64,000 nucleotides of DNA from Scedosporium boydii (taxonomy: Eukaryota; Ascomycota; Sordariomycetes; Microascales; Microascaceae): contig NJFT01000188.1 in assembly GCA_002221725.1 (NCBI GenBank), positions 1-64,000 on the forward strand, given 5' to 3'. The position numbers and the translations under genes were made by a program. Each line of letters starts with the position of its first letter. The first letter of the stretch is position 1. Below, piece after piece: positions 1 to 12,226 of this stretch. Below the pieces are notes generated by a model. It had not been told where the DNA came from and made no database searches. It saw nothing but the letters and a program-made list of their open reading frames with translations.

Positions 1-1
1 C

Positions 2-295
2 CTCTTAGAGCCTCTGGTGGTTGACGTGTTTCTTTGCCTCCGCCTGGAGCCACCGCACAACCAGCGGCAACTCGGCGCCCTCGGGCCCGAGACGGAGGCG
101 GAGGCGGGAGGATTGCTTTGTGAATCGGGGCACTCGGTGGACGGAGACAGACCGTTCTTCTGGACTAATCTAATAGGGTTCTACGCGATTCTCGAGAAGA
201 AGCCCCGAAGTAGGGGAGGGCTAAGGTGTAAGTATCAAGGGGGCGAAACTCCTCAAACTGTGATTGGGACACTCGGATCTCAATATCCATACTAA
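2..295 (+). CDS. Possible 3' end of a gene cut by the left edge
   Basis: A reading frame is open from the left edge (frame starting at base 2) to a TAA at 293-295. Its first half uses many G/C-ending codons, as the real genes here do, and encodes an acidic stretch followed by an aromatic patch near DGDRPFFWTNLIGFY. The last third looks less coding, and a GTAAGT at about 228-233 could be a splice donor, so the true end may differ. I do not recognise the protein. It may also be chance: 98 codons without a stop is weak evidence. Confidence 0.25.
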   Translation, partial: LLEPLVVDVFLCLRLEPPHNQRQLGALGPETEAEAGGLLCESGHSVDGDRPFFWTNLIGFYAILEKKPRSRGGLRCKYQGGETPQTVIGTLGSQYPY

Positions 296-1623
296 TTTGA
301 TATGAGTTTATCCTCTTGACCTGGTTACTGAGATCTAGTTGTATGGATCGATGATGCCTGTTGATCTACGAAGCACTTCCGTTTCAGTCATATAGTCTTC
401 GGCGGTAGGTACATTTATACCCTAAAGACCCCAAGCACGGCCTCGAAGAAGCCCAAGTCCTATCAATTTGATATCTCAACTTTGAATGCCCCTTTCAAAT
501 TATCATACACTACTTCGTAGATTGATGCTCTTCATTCCAAATTGACGAAGAACGTCCTGCGTGAAAGTATTACAAATTGTCCAATGTACACATCCTCCAC
601 ATCCCAGGGCCGGCCATCCAGACGCCATCATCAACCCAAGAGCTCGCCCATCAGCCCCTGTTCAATACGCTCTACACTGCGGAAGTACTGCCACACTTGA
701 ACTAATAAGACACTGAAACCCCAAAGTACTTCGTACACTCCACTCCGTTTGAAGCCTGCATCAAAAGTCTGCAACGCATTGTGGAGGCCAGGCCCATGCC
801 AACTGCAACCCAAGCTCGGAAAGCATAGACTCAAATTAACCTAGCTCCAGTGCCTTTCACATGGCAAGACCAAGACCATCATGAAGCACAGGAGTTTACT
901 TCGTCCACGCTCCAGATCAGCGTCAAATCAATCGTATCACCTGGACTCGATTCCAGGATTCAAGATCTAGGGGACAACACACCTGAGAAATTAGCCATTC
1001 CATCAGAATAAGTTACAACACTAAAATACTCTATATTCCGTCATTCTCCGATGATTTCAAATTCAAGCCGGCGGGTTTGTCCTTGAATAATATGCTTGCT
1101 TGTGGCACCTTCGGAGCTCCCATCGCAGCCTCGGCACGATTCGCCGACCCCAGCTTTTCCAACTTTTTGAGCTTTTCGCGTCAGGCTCGATGTGACCATC
1201 CGCGAATTACTAGACTAAAAACGTCTTAACCCAAGCACGGAGCTCACACTTGTCCCGATTGTCCGACCTTGAGACACCATAAACTAGAACATATCACATA
1301 ATCTCTTCAACCAACTGGACGGATCGACATCTCCCTTTTTGATATCATACATCATTATAAGAGTCGCCCCCTCATTGACCTGTCCCTACAAATACTGCAG
1401 TAGCAACGCCGGCCCTTGCAACTGCTCACTCGGCTTTGATTTGATTGATGTCTCGAGTCAGCCCTCCTTCAAACGTCCATTTATCCCAGGCCTGAGCCCC
1501 CTCTCAGCTACGCAAACGCTACCCTCACATCAAGAAGCCTCATATCATATATTCGCTTCGTAACTTCTGCATCCTCCTCCTCATCCTCTTCATTCAGCCT
1601 TCATTAATCCCCAAACCCTCACC
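296..1623. other. Intergenic region upstream of the aldehyde dehydrogenase
   Basis: No convincing gene. It holds two copies of the recurrent 9-mer TACTTCGTA (511-519 and 727-735) and the promoter and leader of the downstream gene, which become pyrimidine-rich over the last 100 bases before the ATG at 1624. Confidence 0.6.
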
Positions 1624-3297
1624 ATGGCCTCTACCAAAGTTGATATTGCTGAATTCACCCACACCCCGGTGGAATCCATCCCGGGTATCGTCGATGGTCT
1701 CCGCACCACTTTCAAGTCGCACAAGACCAAGGATGTCCAGTACCGACTGAGGCAGCTTCGCAAATTGTACTGGGGCGTTGTCGACCTCCAGCCCCAGTTC
1801 ATCGAAGCCCTCAACCGTGACTTGGGCCAGTCCACCTTTGAAGCCTACCTCGGCGAGATCGACTTCGTCCTCGAGGATCTCAGGTACACCATCAAGAACC
1901 TCGAGAAATGGGTCAAGGAGGAGCGTGTCTCCGACATGAACCCCGCCTACTTCATGATGAAGCATCGCATCAGAAAGGAGCCCTTGGGAGTCGGCCTCGT
2001 CATCGGAGCCTACAACTTCCCTGTCCAGCTTTGCCTTTGCCCTTGTATCGGCGCCATCGCTGCCGGCTGCACCTTGGTCCTGAAGCCGTCCGAGAGCTCC
2101 CCCGCAACGGCTTCTGTCCACAAGACCTTGTTTGAGAACTACCTCGACTCCGACGCCTACACCGTTGTCAACGGAGCTGTCGAGGAGACCACCGCTCTTC
2201 TTGACCAGCAGTGGGACAAGATCTTCTACACTGGCAGCAACCGCATTGCCAGGATCATCGCTGCGAGGGCTGCCGAGCATCTCACTCCGGTCACCCTCGA
2301 GCTCGGCGGCAGGAACCCGGCCTTTGTCACCAAGAATTCCAACATTGCCCTCGCTGCGCGCCGCATCTTGTACGGAAAGGTCTTCAACACCGGTCAGATC
2401 TGCCTATCGACGAATTACGTCCTGATCGACAAGACCGTTCTCCCAGCCTTCATCGATGCACTCAAGGCTTCCTACAAGAACTTCTTCCCCGATGGTGCCA
2501 AGGCTAGCCCGGATTATGGCAGAATCGTCAACCAGAGGCAGTTCCTCCGCATCAAGAAGATGATCGATGAGAGCACGGGCAAGATCATTCTCGGTGGCGA
2601 GACGGATCAATCCCAGCTCTACATCGAACCCACCGTCGTGTTGGTGGATTCCAAGGAGGACTCGATGATGATTGACGAGACGTTCGGCCCCGCTTTCTCC
2701 CTACTGCCTGTCGACAATCTTGACGAGGCCATTGCCATTGCAAACGAGGTTTACTCTACTCCTCTTTCCGTTGCCACCTTTGGAAATGATGCGGAGAACA
2801 AGAAAAGTTCGTGTCCCCCCCCCAATCTTGGGGCATTCTTCACAACGTAAATGCATACTAAGAAGACCTGCGTAATAGTTCTCGACCAAGTGACATCCGG
2901 CGGCGCCTCCATCAACGACGCCTACGTCCACGCCTCCTTCACCCCAGCCCCTTTCGGCGGTGTCGGCCAATCCGGCTGCGGCAGCTACCGCGGCGTGGCC
3001 TCCTTCAACACCTTTAGCCACGCCCGCACCGTCGCCGAGACCCCCGGCTGGATGGACGGCCTCCTCCGGGTGCGGTACATGCCCTACTCCCTGAAGAGGC
3101 TCAACCAGCTGCCTCGCCCTTCCAGGAAGAACTTGGACTTTGACCGCAACGGAAACCCTATCCGCGGGTTGAAGTACTGGCTGGGGTTCGTCGCTAGGCT
3201 GGGTGCGGTTGGTTCCAAAGGTGCGTTGCTGAGGTGGGTTGTGGTCTTGGTTTCGGCTGTAGCGTTGACTCGTAAGGGCGCACTTGTAGGGCAGTAA
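1624..3297 (+). CDS. Fatty aldehyde dehydrogenase, ALDH3 family (HFD1-like)
   Basis: Two exons, 1624-2806 and 2879-3297 (533 aa). The intron 2807-2878 has donor GTTCGT, a TACTAAG branch site and acceptor ATAG; joining gives a continuous frame reading KKILDQVTSGGASIND, the expected ALDH3 block. The NAD(P)+-dependent enzyme oxidises fatty aldehydes to acids. Seen: general-base Glu226 in LELGG, nucleophile Cys260 in NTGQICLS, 34 residues apart as in ALDH3 enzymes, and the FGP motif in ETFGPAFSLLP. The C-terminal 40 residues hold a hydrophobic segment (WVVVLVSAVAL) that could anchor the enzyme in ER, mitochondrial outer membrane or lipid-droplet membranes as HFD1-type proteins are; that location is inference. 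GRNP replaces the commoner GKSP after ELGG. The gene converges on RRP4, 374 bp away. Confidence 0.9.
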
Positions 3298-3671
3298 GGC
3301 TTCTTTTTCTCTTCTTCTTTTTTCTTCGGCCCATGAAGTGAAGGACATAAGGTATCGGGTCAGGGGAGGGTGAGTGTATTGTATTTTTATGGTTCAACAT
3401 GTACGTTTAAGACTAGGCTCGGGATGCCCCAAACCACCCACCATTGCCCTCGGACTAATGAGGGGGTCTATATGGGGGATGGTATCTCGAGGCTGGCTGG
3501 CTTGTGCAGTCTACGCAGACGCAACTCCTATTTTCCTTTGTCCAAAGTTCGGTTGTCAGTAGCAGACATGATGAGCTTGTGTCGAACAATAGTAGTAACG
3601 AGGCTTAATACTTAATACCTGCCTGTTCAATGTGAAGTGATTTTGTGTTATTTCCGTTTCCCATCATCTCC
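3298..3671. other. Convergent 3' intergenic region
   Basis: About 370 bp between the stop of the aldehyde dehydrogenase and the stop of RRP4, presumably the two 3' UTRs. Nothing else seen. Confidence 0.6.
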
Positions 3672-4776
3672 CTACTTCTTTCGTAACTCGGCGGCTAGCC
3701 TCTCCCCTCGTTCACCACCAAGGTAAATGCTATCCTCCATATCCTCGTTGCCCAACTCGACCGCCAACTCGTAACCCCTGCAGACCATATCCTCATCAAC
3801 CCTCAACCCGTTCTCCACCAGAGCGACAATGACGCAGCGTATCCTCGCAATCTCACGCATCATCCCGACCTCGATATGATCATTCTGACTCGAATACATA
3901 TTCAAGCCCACCATCTCATCCAACCGATGCAACCCCGCGGCGCCCAAATCAGCAGCGCTCTCGTTCTCGGTATGCTTGCAGATCCAAATATACCCATTCA
4001 CGCCCAGCACAACATCAATCTTTCCCGCCTTCGTCTCCATCGTCCAAATCTGCCTCTTGGCCCTCACGACGCCACCACCACCGCCCACACCCGTCAAGCT
4101 CAAAAAGATACCATTCCTCAACTTTCCGTACCGCAGCGACCGCGTATGAAGCGCCGCCGCCCCGTCACCATGCAGCGTCTGCACCTCGGCGACGACGAGA
4201 TCGCCCTCGGCGAAAAACGACCGGATCTGCAGCTCGTCCGTCTCCGTGCGCTTCCGCTGGATGCCACCGGGCAGGTTGATGGCGCTGAGCTGTAGGATGG
4301 CGAGCTGGGACGAGGCCACGTCGACACGCCACCGCCGCGCTTGGACTTCCGTGATACGGCCTACTACGAGGTCGCCGATTTCGGGGGTGTAGCGGGCGCG
4401 GAGGGGCCGTACGGAGATGAGCTTGTTGGTTTTGGTGACGGTGCCGGCGACGGAGGACGTGATGTTTGTGGTGCCGGCGGGGATGTATGTGCCGTGTCCT
4501 CTGGGGGAGGAGGAAAAGGGAAAGTGTGAATATGTGAGTTAAGGAGAGAAGGGGGGGGAGTAAAAGGAGAGAGACATACCTCATCCATTGCGCATCGTCG
4601 GTGATGACTTCACCTGGGGTGACGAGGTCGAGCTCGGCGTGGCGGAGGGACTTGGCGGTCATGGATACGTCGCCGTCGAGGTCGATTCCGCCGCTGGAGT
4701 CGGAATCGGAGTCGGAGTCGTTGATGGACTCGTCATGGTGGGAGACTGGCTTTGGCTGGATGATTGTGATGGCCAT
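3672..4776 (-). CDS. RRP4: Exosome complex cap subunit Rrp4
   Basis: Two exons on the minus strand, 4776-4580 and 4500-3672 (341 aa). The intron has donor GTATGT and acceptor CCCAG and restores the frame at [12 protein letters not shown]. Rrp4 is an S1/KH RNA-binding cap subunit of the RNA exosome, acting in 3' processing and decay in nucleus and cytoplasm. Family blocks seen in order: the N-terminal RGHGTY segment, [25 protein letters not shown] (start of the S1 domain), LPGGIQRKR, the very typical [15 protein letters not shown], then the KH-like region with [10 protein letters not shown]. Length fits (yeast about 359, human about 293). A Gly run ([14 protein letters not shown]) lies between S1 and KH. 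The N-terminal 40 residues are acidic and Ser/Asp-rich. The DMAC1-like gene lies upstream on the same strand. Confidence 0.92.
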
Positions 4777-5502
4777 GATGGCGGCGCCTTGGTGTGGTGG
4801 GGTTGAATGTGTGAGATTGAAGGGCCTACGAGGAGGCAAATGGAAAGGGAGCCGGGTTTTGTTTGCAATAATATTGGTATCCTGGGGGTTTGGTACAATG
4901 CGGCTCACAAGTGAATATGTTCGGTGTCGAATTTGAGGTTTGTTGAAAGTTTTACGTTTGAGTCTTGAGTGAGTTGAGGTTAAGTGAGCCAAGCTACGCG
5001 AAACGCGGATTTTCACTCTTCAAAATTTCTTTGTCCTACGCCTCGAGCTTCAAGAGGGGCAAAAACCAATCGATATAAAATCATATCAAACACGACTCTC
5101 AAAATATTTTATATATACAAATATAGTACATATTATTGAGTGGGTATTTAAATTCTAATTATTACAGGGATTTTTGTACATTTGCAGAAATCCACCCCCT
5201 TTTCCCCTCTGAGCTTGTATGTGGTTGATACATAAAATCGTTCCCGCAAGAGAGCATTTTGCCCCTTGAGTGGCGCATCTTGCGTGCGCGGTAGCTGTAA
5301 ATGTCGCCTACCCTTCCGACATATCCCTCGATGGTCGCTATAATAAGGCGTGATCGTGTGTGTATTGCAATGTTAACCCATTGACCTGCCCTCGCACCGG
5401 GGAAGGAGCGCATCGGTTTAGTTGGGAAGCCGGACCGTTCGGTCTCTGGCAATCCAAGCTTCGCATACCCTTCTGTCCCTTTCCCGTTGGTGGTAAACTT
5501 CA
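4777..5502. other. Intergenic region between RRP4 and the DMAC1-like gene
   Basis: Carries the RRP4 promoter next to 4777 and the 3' UTR of the minus-strand gene ending at 5503. A notably A/T-rich stretch lies at about 5090-5165. No gene seen. Confidence 0.55.
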
Positions 5503-5878
5503 TTACTTCACGAGTCTCCATACTCCCATCCAGGCCAGGCCGAGTGACAGCATCGTTATCCCGAACTTCCTGCTTCGCATGCCGAACATTGACTTGCTAT
5601 TGAGAACCGCTTGCCGCCGTGCCTCGAGTTGCGCGTGGCCGGAGAGGTAATTGTACGCCGCTAGACCGAGAAATGCGCCGCTGCCTGTTCAAAATTCGAG
5701 GAAGAAAAAAAAGTTAGCCTTTCCGCTGTCGTTTTGCCAAAAGCGTAGTGCGCCTCGAGGGCGGCGTACCGACGAGCCGGCAGGGGAGGCAATCGTCTCC
5801 AGCATCCTCCTTGAGGAGCTTGTTCAGATCCTCTGGCTTTTCGAGGCTTTGCAGGGTCGGGACTGCATCTTTCGCCAT
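5503..5878 (-). CDS. DMAC1-like (DUF4536) small mitochondrial membrane protein
   Basis: Two exons on the minus strand, 5878-5770 and 5684-5503 (96 aa), with an 85-bp intron (GTACGC...ACAG). The spliced protein has a short acidic N-terminus, the motif DDCLPCR with a CxxC at residues 30-33, a Gly-rich hydrophobic helix right after it (SGAFLGLAAYNYLSG), a basic central linker and a second hydrophobic helix near the C-terminus (ITMLSLGLAWMGVW). This layout matches the DUF4536 family that includes human DMAC1, a complex I distal membrane-arm assembly factor; the role in this fungus is inference. It diverges from AP-3 mu with starts 340 bp apart. The intron falls just after the CxxC motif. Confidence 0.75.
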
Positions 5879-6217
5879 TGTCACTGTTCACGACGCTTGG
5901 GGGCGCTCAATATTCTGGATGTTTCTTGGAAGTTTTCGGGAACAGCCCAGTGTGATAACATTGATCCAGCCAGAGAAGAGCTGTCATGGCCTAGAAATTC
6001 TTTAGGCATGTGCTCCAGTACCTTTGTAATCCTCCAGCTGTTGTCAGGGGGGTGGCTCGATGTCTGCTACGGGCCAGCGAATCAGGCTCAGAAGCCAGAT
6101 TCAACGCTGATCAAATCAATCTAACATTGCCCCACCAAAATCCAATGACGACGTGATTGACCCAAGCTCTCTCCTTCCAGTGCTTCCACCAGATTCCCAG
6201 GTACGAGACGAGGCAAG
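5879..6217. promoter_or_regulatory. Divergent promoter region, DMAC1-like / APM3
   Basis: The 339 bp between the two divergent start codons must hold both promoters and leaders. No TATA box or strong known motif was recognised. Confidence 0.6.
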
Positions 6218-8038
6218 ATGAACGGCGTGATCGAGGCCCTGCACATCTTTGACGAGCACAAGTGAGTCGAAGACCACCTAGACAACAGTCAGTCTGGGTC
6301 TTTACGCAAAATACTAACACCACAGCCCAGCCATGCGATTGTCTGCCACACCTACGCCGGGCGCCCTCTCCCTGCAACGCAGCTCCTGCCCCTCTACCTT
6401 GACCACCCCGCCCCCCAGCCAAATGTCATTTTTCTCCCCAACACGAACCCTCCGACACTAGTCTACAGCTTCACCCATGCGAATCTCCTATTCCTGGCGA
6501 CCTCGTCCTCCGAAATCGAACCCCTCCTAGTCCTCGAATTCCTACACCGTGTGGTTGACGCTTTCGAAGAGTTCCTCGGTGCTCCTCTACTATCGAGCAA
6601 GATCGAGCAGAATTATGATGTCGTGGCTCAGCTGCTTACCGAGATGTGCGATGCGGGCGCCGTCAATACGACCGAACCTAATGCGCTGAGAGATCTGGTA
6701 GAGGTGGAGGGTTGGGTGGATAAGCTCTTGGGGAGCATCAACCTCCCGGGGTAGGTTTCGTCGCTGGCGTATTGGAAGCCGTCCCTGGTACCGAGACATG
6801 CAATCCGGGGACACTAACTTGGTATGCTTTTGGATAGAAAGCCTGGCTTTGCGGCGAACTCAGCTACGACATCTTTAGCAACACTAAACGCGCCAGCTCT
6901 GCCGTGGAGGAGATCGAACGTGCGGCATACTTCGAACGAGCTGTACGCCGATGTTGTGGAAACCTTGACTGTCACATTAGCTCCCTCCGGGAGACCCCTC
7001 GCGGCGTTTGCGAACGGTACAATAGCCTTCACATCCAAGGTATCTGGTGTTCCGGATATTACGCTAAGTCTGACGTGTCCATCCGGGAAACACCACCTTG
7101 GGAGCATTCTAGAGCTTCCTGTCTTCCACCCCTGCGTACGACTGGCGAAGTGGAAAGAGAGGCCGGGAGAACTTAGTTTCATCCCTCCTGATGGCCGGTT
7201 CATTCTTGCAGGATACGAAGTGAACCTTTTACCTTTCACTGATGATACCTTGCCCACAGGCAACCTAAAGCTGCCTGTCAATCTCGAGGTCAAAACTGGA
7301 TTTGGACCGACTGGCTCGGATTTCGAAGTCAAAGTTCAGACCAATCGGTTGATTGGCGCCAGCTCGTCGTCGTCCGGGCCAATCGGCCGTGGAGGGGGAG
7401 GAGGCGTAGGCGGAGGCCGCGGTTTTGGTGGACCTCATTCTGGCACCCCGGGCGCTCCACTATTAGAGGACCTGGTGGTAAGGATACCGCTACCCCCGGA
7501 TGTACGAAACCTTCCGGAGCTACGACCAAGCAGGGGAGACGCCGCGTTTAACCCGTCAGACGGCGTGCTCGAATGGATCATCCCTACGAAGGAAATATCT
7601 AACGGTACCTCGCATTTCGTGTTACGGTGTACGGTGGTCGGGCCAGTTGCGGAAGATGACGAAGATGATGGGATTGCCGGCACGAGCTTAACGGACTACG
7701 GGTATGAGGAGCCTTACCAAGGGTCGCAACAAATTACTCCCAAGAAAGGAAAGAAAGGGAAGAGCCGCCGGGTAAAGGAAGAAGATGGGGCCAACGGCGG
7801 CGGAGAAGAAGCGAGGGAGAGTGATGAAGAGGCCAGGAAGGTCGGCCAGAACAAGCTTCTGATGCCGAGCTCCGTATCTGTCAGTTTCTCTGTCAAGGGA
7901 TGGGTGCCGAGCGGGTTAAAGGTGGAGAGCATCTTGCTCGATGCCAGGCGAAGTAGAGGGCTTGGCGAAACCGTGAAGCCGTACAAAGGCGTCAAGTATC
8001 TAACCATTAGCAAAGGCGGAGTTGAAATTAGGTGCTAA
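6218..8038 (+). CDS. APM3: AP-3 complex subunit mu
   Basis: Three exons, 6218-6261, 6331-6750 and 6838-8038 (554 aa). In the first intron two AGs are 7 bp apart; only the second (6329-6330) gives the adaptin frame IFDEHNHAIVCHTYAGRPLP. The N-terminal longin-like half ends around WVDKLLGSINLPG; the mu-homology domain follows from about residue 180 (NELYADVVETLTVTL) and binds YxxPhi cargo signals. AP-3 sorts cargo from the Golgi or endosomes to the vacuole. Inside the mu-homology domain is a Gly-rich insert (about 7380-7440) and an acidic/Lys-rich insert (KKGKKGKSRR, about 7730-7845), probably surface loops. Use of the first AG in intron 1 would shift the frame. Confidence 0.88.
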
Positions 8039-9024
8039 GGGAATGCTGGCACATCCGCGTGGCGCTCGTCGATATATGCAGGGAGCCCTTTCGGGATGGC
8101 ACTAGACTTCATGTCCGCCTCAGAAGAAGCATCGGGGTTCTTTTATCCCTCAGATTTTAACGTCACCGCCTGACGCTGACGCGGACGCGAATGCAGAGTG
8201 AGAACAGCAGCGTATTGCTTTGCAGAGCAGATCGGATCCCGGTCTCCCGGTAACCAGGATCGGCGTAGTCAACTGCCGTGATTGTGGACCCTGTAATTTC
8301 GTCGGAACGTTCTGACGGCATGTCGGAATCCGTCCCTTGGGGATGGGCTTTTCGGAAGGAGACCTGGAAATGTTCCGAAGTTGTTGCAAGTCCGCTGGAA
8401 TGTAAAACGCCTGAATATTGAACCATTTTCTATTTTTTTTGTTCCACCTCGCGAATGCTGTGCTTTGGTTGACTCTGCAAGGAGCTTGAAGAATGCTAGT
8501 TTATTTTCTCCCTGCGTCTTTTCGTTCTCAGTATTATCAATTGATGTATCAACTCAAATGTAAATCGGGAGTGTTCACATGAGATCAATTTTCACCAAGC
8601 ATGGGAATGCCAAGGGAACGTGGATATCTTCTTATTGCGCCGAATGGGAGAAGTTCCTAGGCAATTCCGCTACAGTTTACCGTTTACCGTGGAGTTTTGG
8701 GCCTTAAAAATCCCCCACTCTCTCCCCGCCTGTGGAGGTGGATTAAATCCCACCATGACCCTGCGCTGAATTGACGATAAGACATTCCTCCCCCAAAGTC
8801 CGGCCGAACCTTCTCAAATCCGAGCGATCCTCCCCCCCAGAGTCGCCTGACTCAACCGAACCCGTCAGCATTGAATCCAGATAACCCAACTTAAACCTCA
8901 ACCCTTCCGACCGAAACCACACCTAGAACCCCTTCGAGCTTCCGCCAAAAATAAAAAACATAAATGCGCTAACAAAATATTGGGGAAACAATCCCGAGCG
9001 CTTTTCTGGCTGCTTTCTCCGCCA
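8039..9024. other. Intergenic region APM3 to MCT1
   Basis: APM3 3' UTR followed by the MCT1 promoter and leader. The leader contains a minimal uORF, ATG CGC TAA at 8964-8972. No further gene seen. Confidence 0.55.
8964..8972 (+). promoter_or_regulatory. Minimal two-codon uORF before MCT1
   Basis: ATG-CGC-TAA lies 52 bases before the MCT1 ATG. It would count only if transcription starts upstream of it, which the sequence does not show. Confidence 0.3.
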
Positions 9025-10441
9025 ATGGTTCGACCGAACCTGGCTGTTGTCGGGTTGGTGCGGCGGCGCATCGAGCCGCTGGGCGGCCGGAGCGAGGGCG
9101 GGATTTCCTCAATCACAGAATCCTTGCCTAGGGTCTCGAGGCGGACGAGAGCACGCGGCTTCGCGACAACGTCGAGGTTACGGGATCGGGATGAACAATC
9201 TGCAGCAGCTGCTACGCAGAAGCCGAGGCCCCGGACTGCGATTTTCTTTCCAGGTGGGTGGTGTTACTCGAATTCCGCCCCTCACTTAACCACCGATTCC
9301 GCAACAAAACATGGGCTCTAGGACTGACTTGAGCTGTGTCCCGTGTGATTTTTTAGGCCAAGGTGTACAGAAAGTAGGCATGCTCACGCCATGGCTCGAA
9401 GCATTCCCCGCGACCGCGAAGCCGATCGTCGAGCAGATCGACCACTGTATGGGCTATAAGCTCTCGGATATAATACAGCATGGAACGAGTAAAGTCCTAA
9501 CGGCCACTTCGAACGCCCAGCCCGCGATCATGGCCACGTCGATCCTGATTCTCAAAATCCTCGAAAAAGAGTTCGGCTTCGACCTGGCGACGAGGGTCAA
9601 TGTCACGTTGGGCCACTCCCTCGGCGAGTTCGCCGCCCTCGTGGCCGGCGGATACATGGAGTTCGAAGATAGCCTATACGTGTGCACGAAGCGGGCGATA
9701 GCTATGGAGCAGGCGACGCAAAACGCTAGGGAGCAGTACGGCGGCGAATACGGCATGGTGGCCATCGTGACAGAGCCGGAATACCTGCCGGGCCTCATCG
9801 ACGCCGTTGACGGCTTCGTCGAACGCAGCGGCGCGACGGGCTTTGCCCCCATCGAGCAGGTGCACATCGCCAATATCAATTCCAAGAATCAGATTGTCCT
9901 TAGCGGCAACATTGAGAGGATAAAGATGCTAGTGGCGCACGTGCGGCAGTTCCTCGGTCACGATCCCCGGGCCGTCCGGCTGAACAGCGACTCGCCGTTC
10001 CATAGTCCCATCATGCAGCCCGCCGTATCGGTCATGCGGAAACTTCTCGAGAAGAAGAGCCGGGTGGAAGGACGCGCCGATAAGGACATCGTGACGTTTC
10101 CGGGCGTCATTCCGTGCATCAGCAACGTTACCGCTCGACCGTTCAGGAGTAAGAAGGAGCTAAAGGATCTACTAGCGAGACAAGCTGTGGAGACGGTGAT
10201 GTGGTGGAACACTATCAAGTACCTGGACCAAGAAGAGCGTGTACGGCGCTGGATCGGCATTGGTCCCGGGAAGGTCGGGAGAAATCTCGTGGGCAAGGAG
10301 GTTGGTCTTCGAGGCCACGATGTCGTTAAAGGCGCAGGCGTCTGGGCCATCACGACGCCGGAGGATATAGAAGAGGTCCTGAAGGGCCTTGAGGAGACGG
10401 AGAACGTGCTCGAGGACCTGGAGGACGAAGGAGAACTATAG
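9025..10441 (+). CDS. MCT1: Mitochondrial malonyl-CoA:ACP transacylase
   Basis: Two exons, 9025-9253 and 9357-10441 (437 aa). The 103-bp intron (GTGGGT...TTTAG) splits the first motif, restoring FFPGQGVQKVGM. The enzyme transfers malonyl from CoA to acyl carrier protein in type II mitochondrial fatty-acid synthesis, which supplies lipoate. Seen: nucleophile Ser164 in GHSLGEFAAL, an active-site His292 in SPFHSPIM, and the QPAIMATS block. The first 60 residues are Arg-rich with few acidic residues (LVRRRIEP, SRRTRARGFATTS), a typical matrix presequence. ATG at 9025 was chosen because the upstream in-frame sequence lacks ATG. The tail is acidic and rich in Glu/Leu. Stand-alone size and the presequence argue against a polyketide-synthase fragment. 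Confidence 0.92.
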
Positions 10442-11129
10442 AAGAAGCAAGTCTCACCGTCTTTCGGGAGCGTTCGGCGCTCTCCTCTCCTTGTCCGGCT
10501 TCCCCCAGGACACATTTCATGGCTTCACGTGTTTTATTATTTTTTTGCGCAGCGGATAATTTCTATTGTGTCTAACGACTACAGAAATGCAGGGCCGGCT
10601 TTACTCCAGTGGCAACACACATGAGGCGGCGCCGGGATGGACACTTTCGGAGGTTGGAGTTTTGGGCGGGCTCCAATGTTTTCTCATGATGAGACTTTTA
10701 TATATTTATTTTTAACTTGTAAGATTATGAGACTAATACCTCTGAATGGAAAACAAAATAAAATGGAAATACATTTGAAGCCTTTTTACATCTCTAAATA
10801 TCATCAATCAAGCTCGATAATCAAGGCTTGGTTTTGTGCAGATCGGAGCCCGAAAAGACTGTGCGAGATACCTAACCACACTGGCCCCTCCTCCCATCAG
10901 ACACTGTGACCTTTTCGAATCGTAGCTCCTGAACTGGCGTTCCCCTCCAAGAACATCACTCCCTCTTCAGCAACATATCCACAGGCTCTCCTTCCCTCCG
11001 GCGGCTTTACACTGAACACATCCTATCGGTAGGCGAAATATATACCTTCTGCGCCGAAGAATATCCTACGACTACCATTTCTCGACACCCAATCCCACAA
11101 GCAGGCCCTACGAACTACCCTCGCCCACC
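10442..11129. other. Intergenic region MCT1 to epsilon-COP
   Basis: MCT1 3' UTR, an A/T-rich stretch at about 10690-10820, then a C-rich promoter and leader before the CACCATGG start. No gene seen. Confidence 0.55.
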
Positions 11130-12226
11130 ATGGACCCCTACTCCGCCGAGAGCGAGCTCATCAACATCCAGAACCACTTCTACCAAGGCCAATACTCTGC
11201 CGTAATCGACTACGACATCAGCAGCCTCTCCCCGGAGAACCACACCGCCGCCCAGGTCCTCGTGCTGCGCGCCAAGATCGCGCAGGGCGACGCCTCCGAC
11301 GTCGTATCCGAGGTCGAGGGTGCCGCCGAGCCCGAGCTGGCAGCCGTCGGCGCGCTCGCTACATACGAGCTAGGGGAGACGGAGGAGGCCGTCAAGGTCG
11401 TGGAGAAGCTTGCGGAGAAGGCGGGGGACAATGCGACGGTGCAGGTTTTGGGGGGGATTGTGTTGCAGAGGGAGGGGAGGAGTGAGGACGCTTTGAACTT
11501 GCTTGGGAAGCATGAGGGCAGCCGTACGTTTTGTTCTCTTCTTTTATGGAATACTTATTTCCTTGGATTTTCGGGCTAACTTAGCTTCATGGGGATTTCT
11601 AGTCGAGGCCGTTGCGTTGATTGTCCAGATCCATCTCACGCAGAATAGGAACGATCTTGCGCTCAAGGAGGTTAATGCTGCGAGGAGATGGGCTCAGGAT
11701 AGTCTTCTAGTCAACCTCGCAGAGTCGTGGGTTGGCATCAGGCTGGTATGCAGAACGCACATACATGGACACGATTCCACTCGGAAATATGGACGGTATG
11801 CTGACATCAACCATCCAGGGCGGCGAGAAGTACCAACAAGCATTCTACGTCTTCGAGGAGCTTGCGCAAGCGCCATCCACTTCTTCGGTCCGATCCCTCG
11901 TTTCCCAGGCCGTTGCGGAGTTGCATCTCGGGAGGCTCGAGGAGGCCGAGTCTGCGCTCGAACAGGCTATCAAGACCGAGCCTAAATATGCCGATGCGAT
12001 TGCGAACTTCCTGGTTCTCTCCGTAGTGTCCGGAAAGGACCCCAAGGAAATCACCCAGTAGGTGGCCTTCTTGCAGTGCCGGGCCCGTTGTGAGACTAAC
12101 AAGAGGATTCTTCACAGGAAACTGAAGCAAGTCGACCCCGAGCACGCGTTTTTAGTAGATCTAGAAGAGAAATCGAGCCTATTCGATAAGGCAGCGGCCA
12201 AGTATAGTGCAAAGGCGTCTTCTTAG
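11130..12226 (+). CDS. Coatomer subunit epsilon (epsilon-COP, Sec28-type)
   Basis: Four exons, 11130-11523, 11603-11745, 11819-12057 and 12118-12226 (294 aa), each junction with GT..AG and restored frame. Epsilon-COP is a helical TPR-like solenoid that stabilises alpha-COP in the COPI coat of Golgi-to-ER vesicles. Family signatures: the N-terminal ESELINIQNHFYQGQYSAVI, the LVQIHLTQNR-like block (here IVQIHLTQNRNDLALKEV), GGEKYQQAFYVFEEL, and the C-terminal KLKQVDPEHAFLVDL. Length fits the family (about 300). The gene converges on the HAD hydrolase, 430 bp between stops. Confidence 0.92.

Noticed and set aside
6327..6330. First AG in APM3 intron 1 (6323-6324) as the acceptor
   Set aside because: It gives a frame without adaptin similarity; the second AG gives the conserved NHAIVCHTYAGRPLP.
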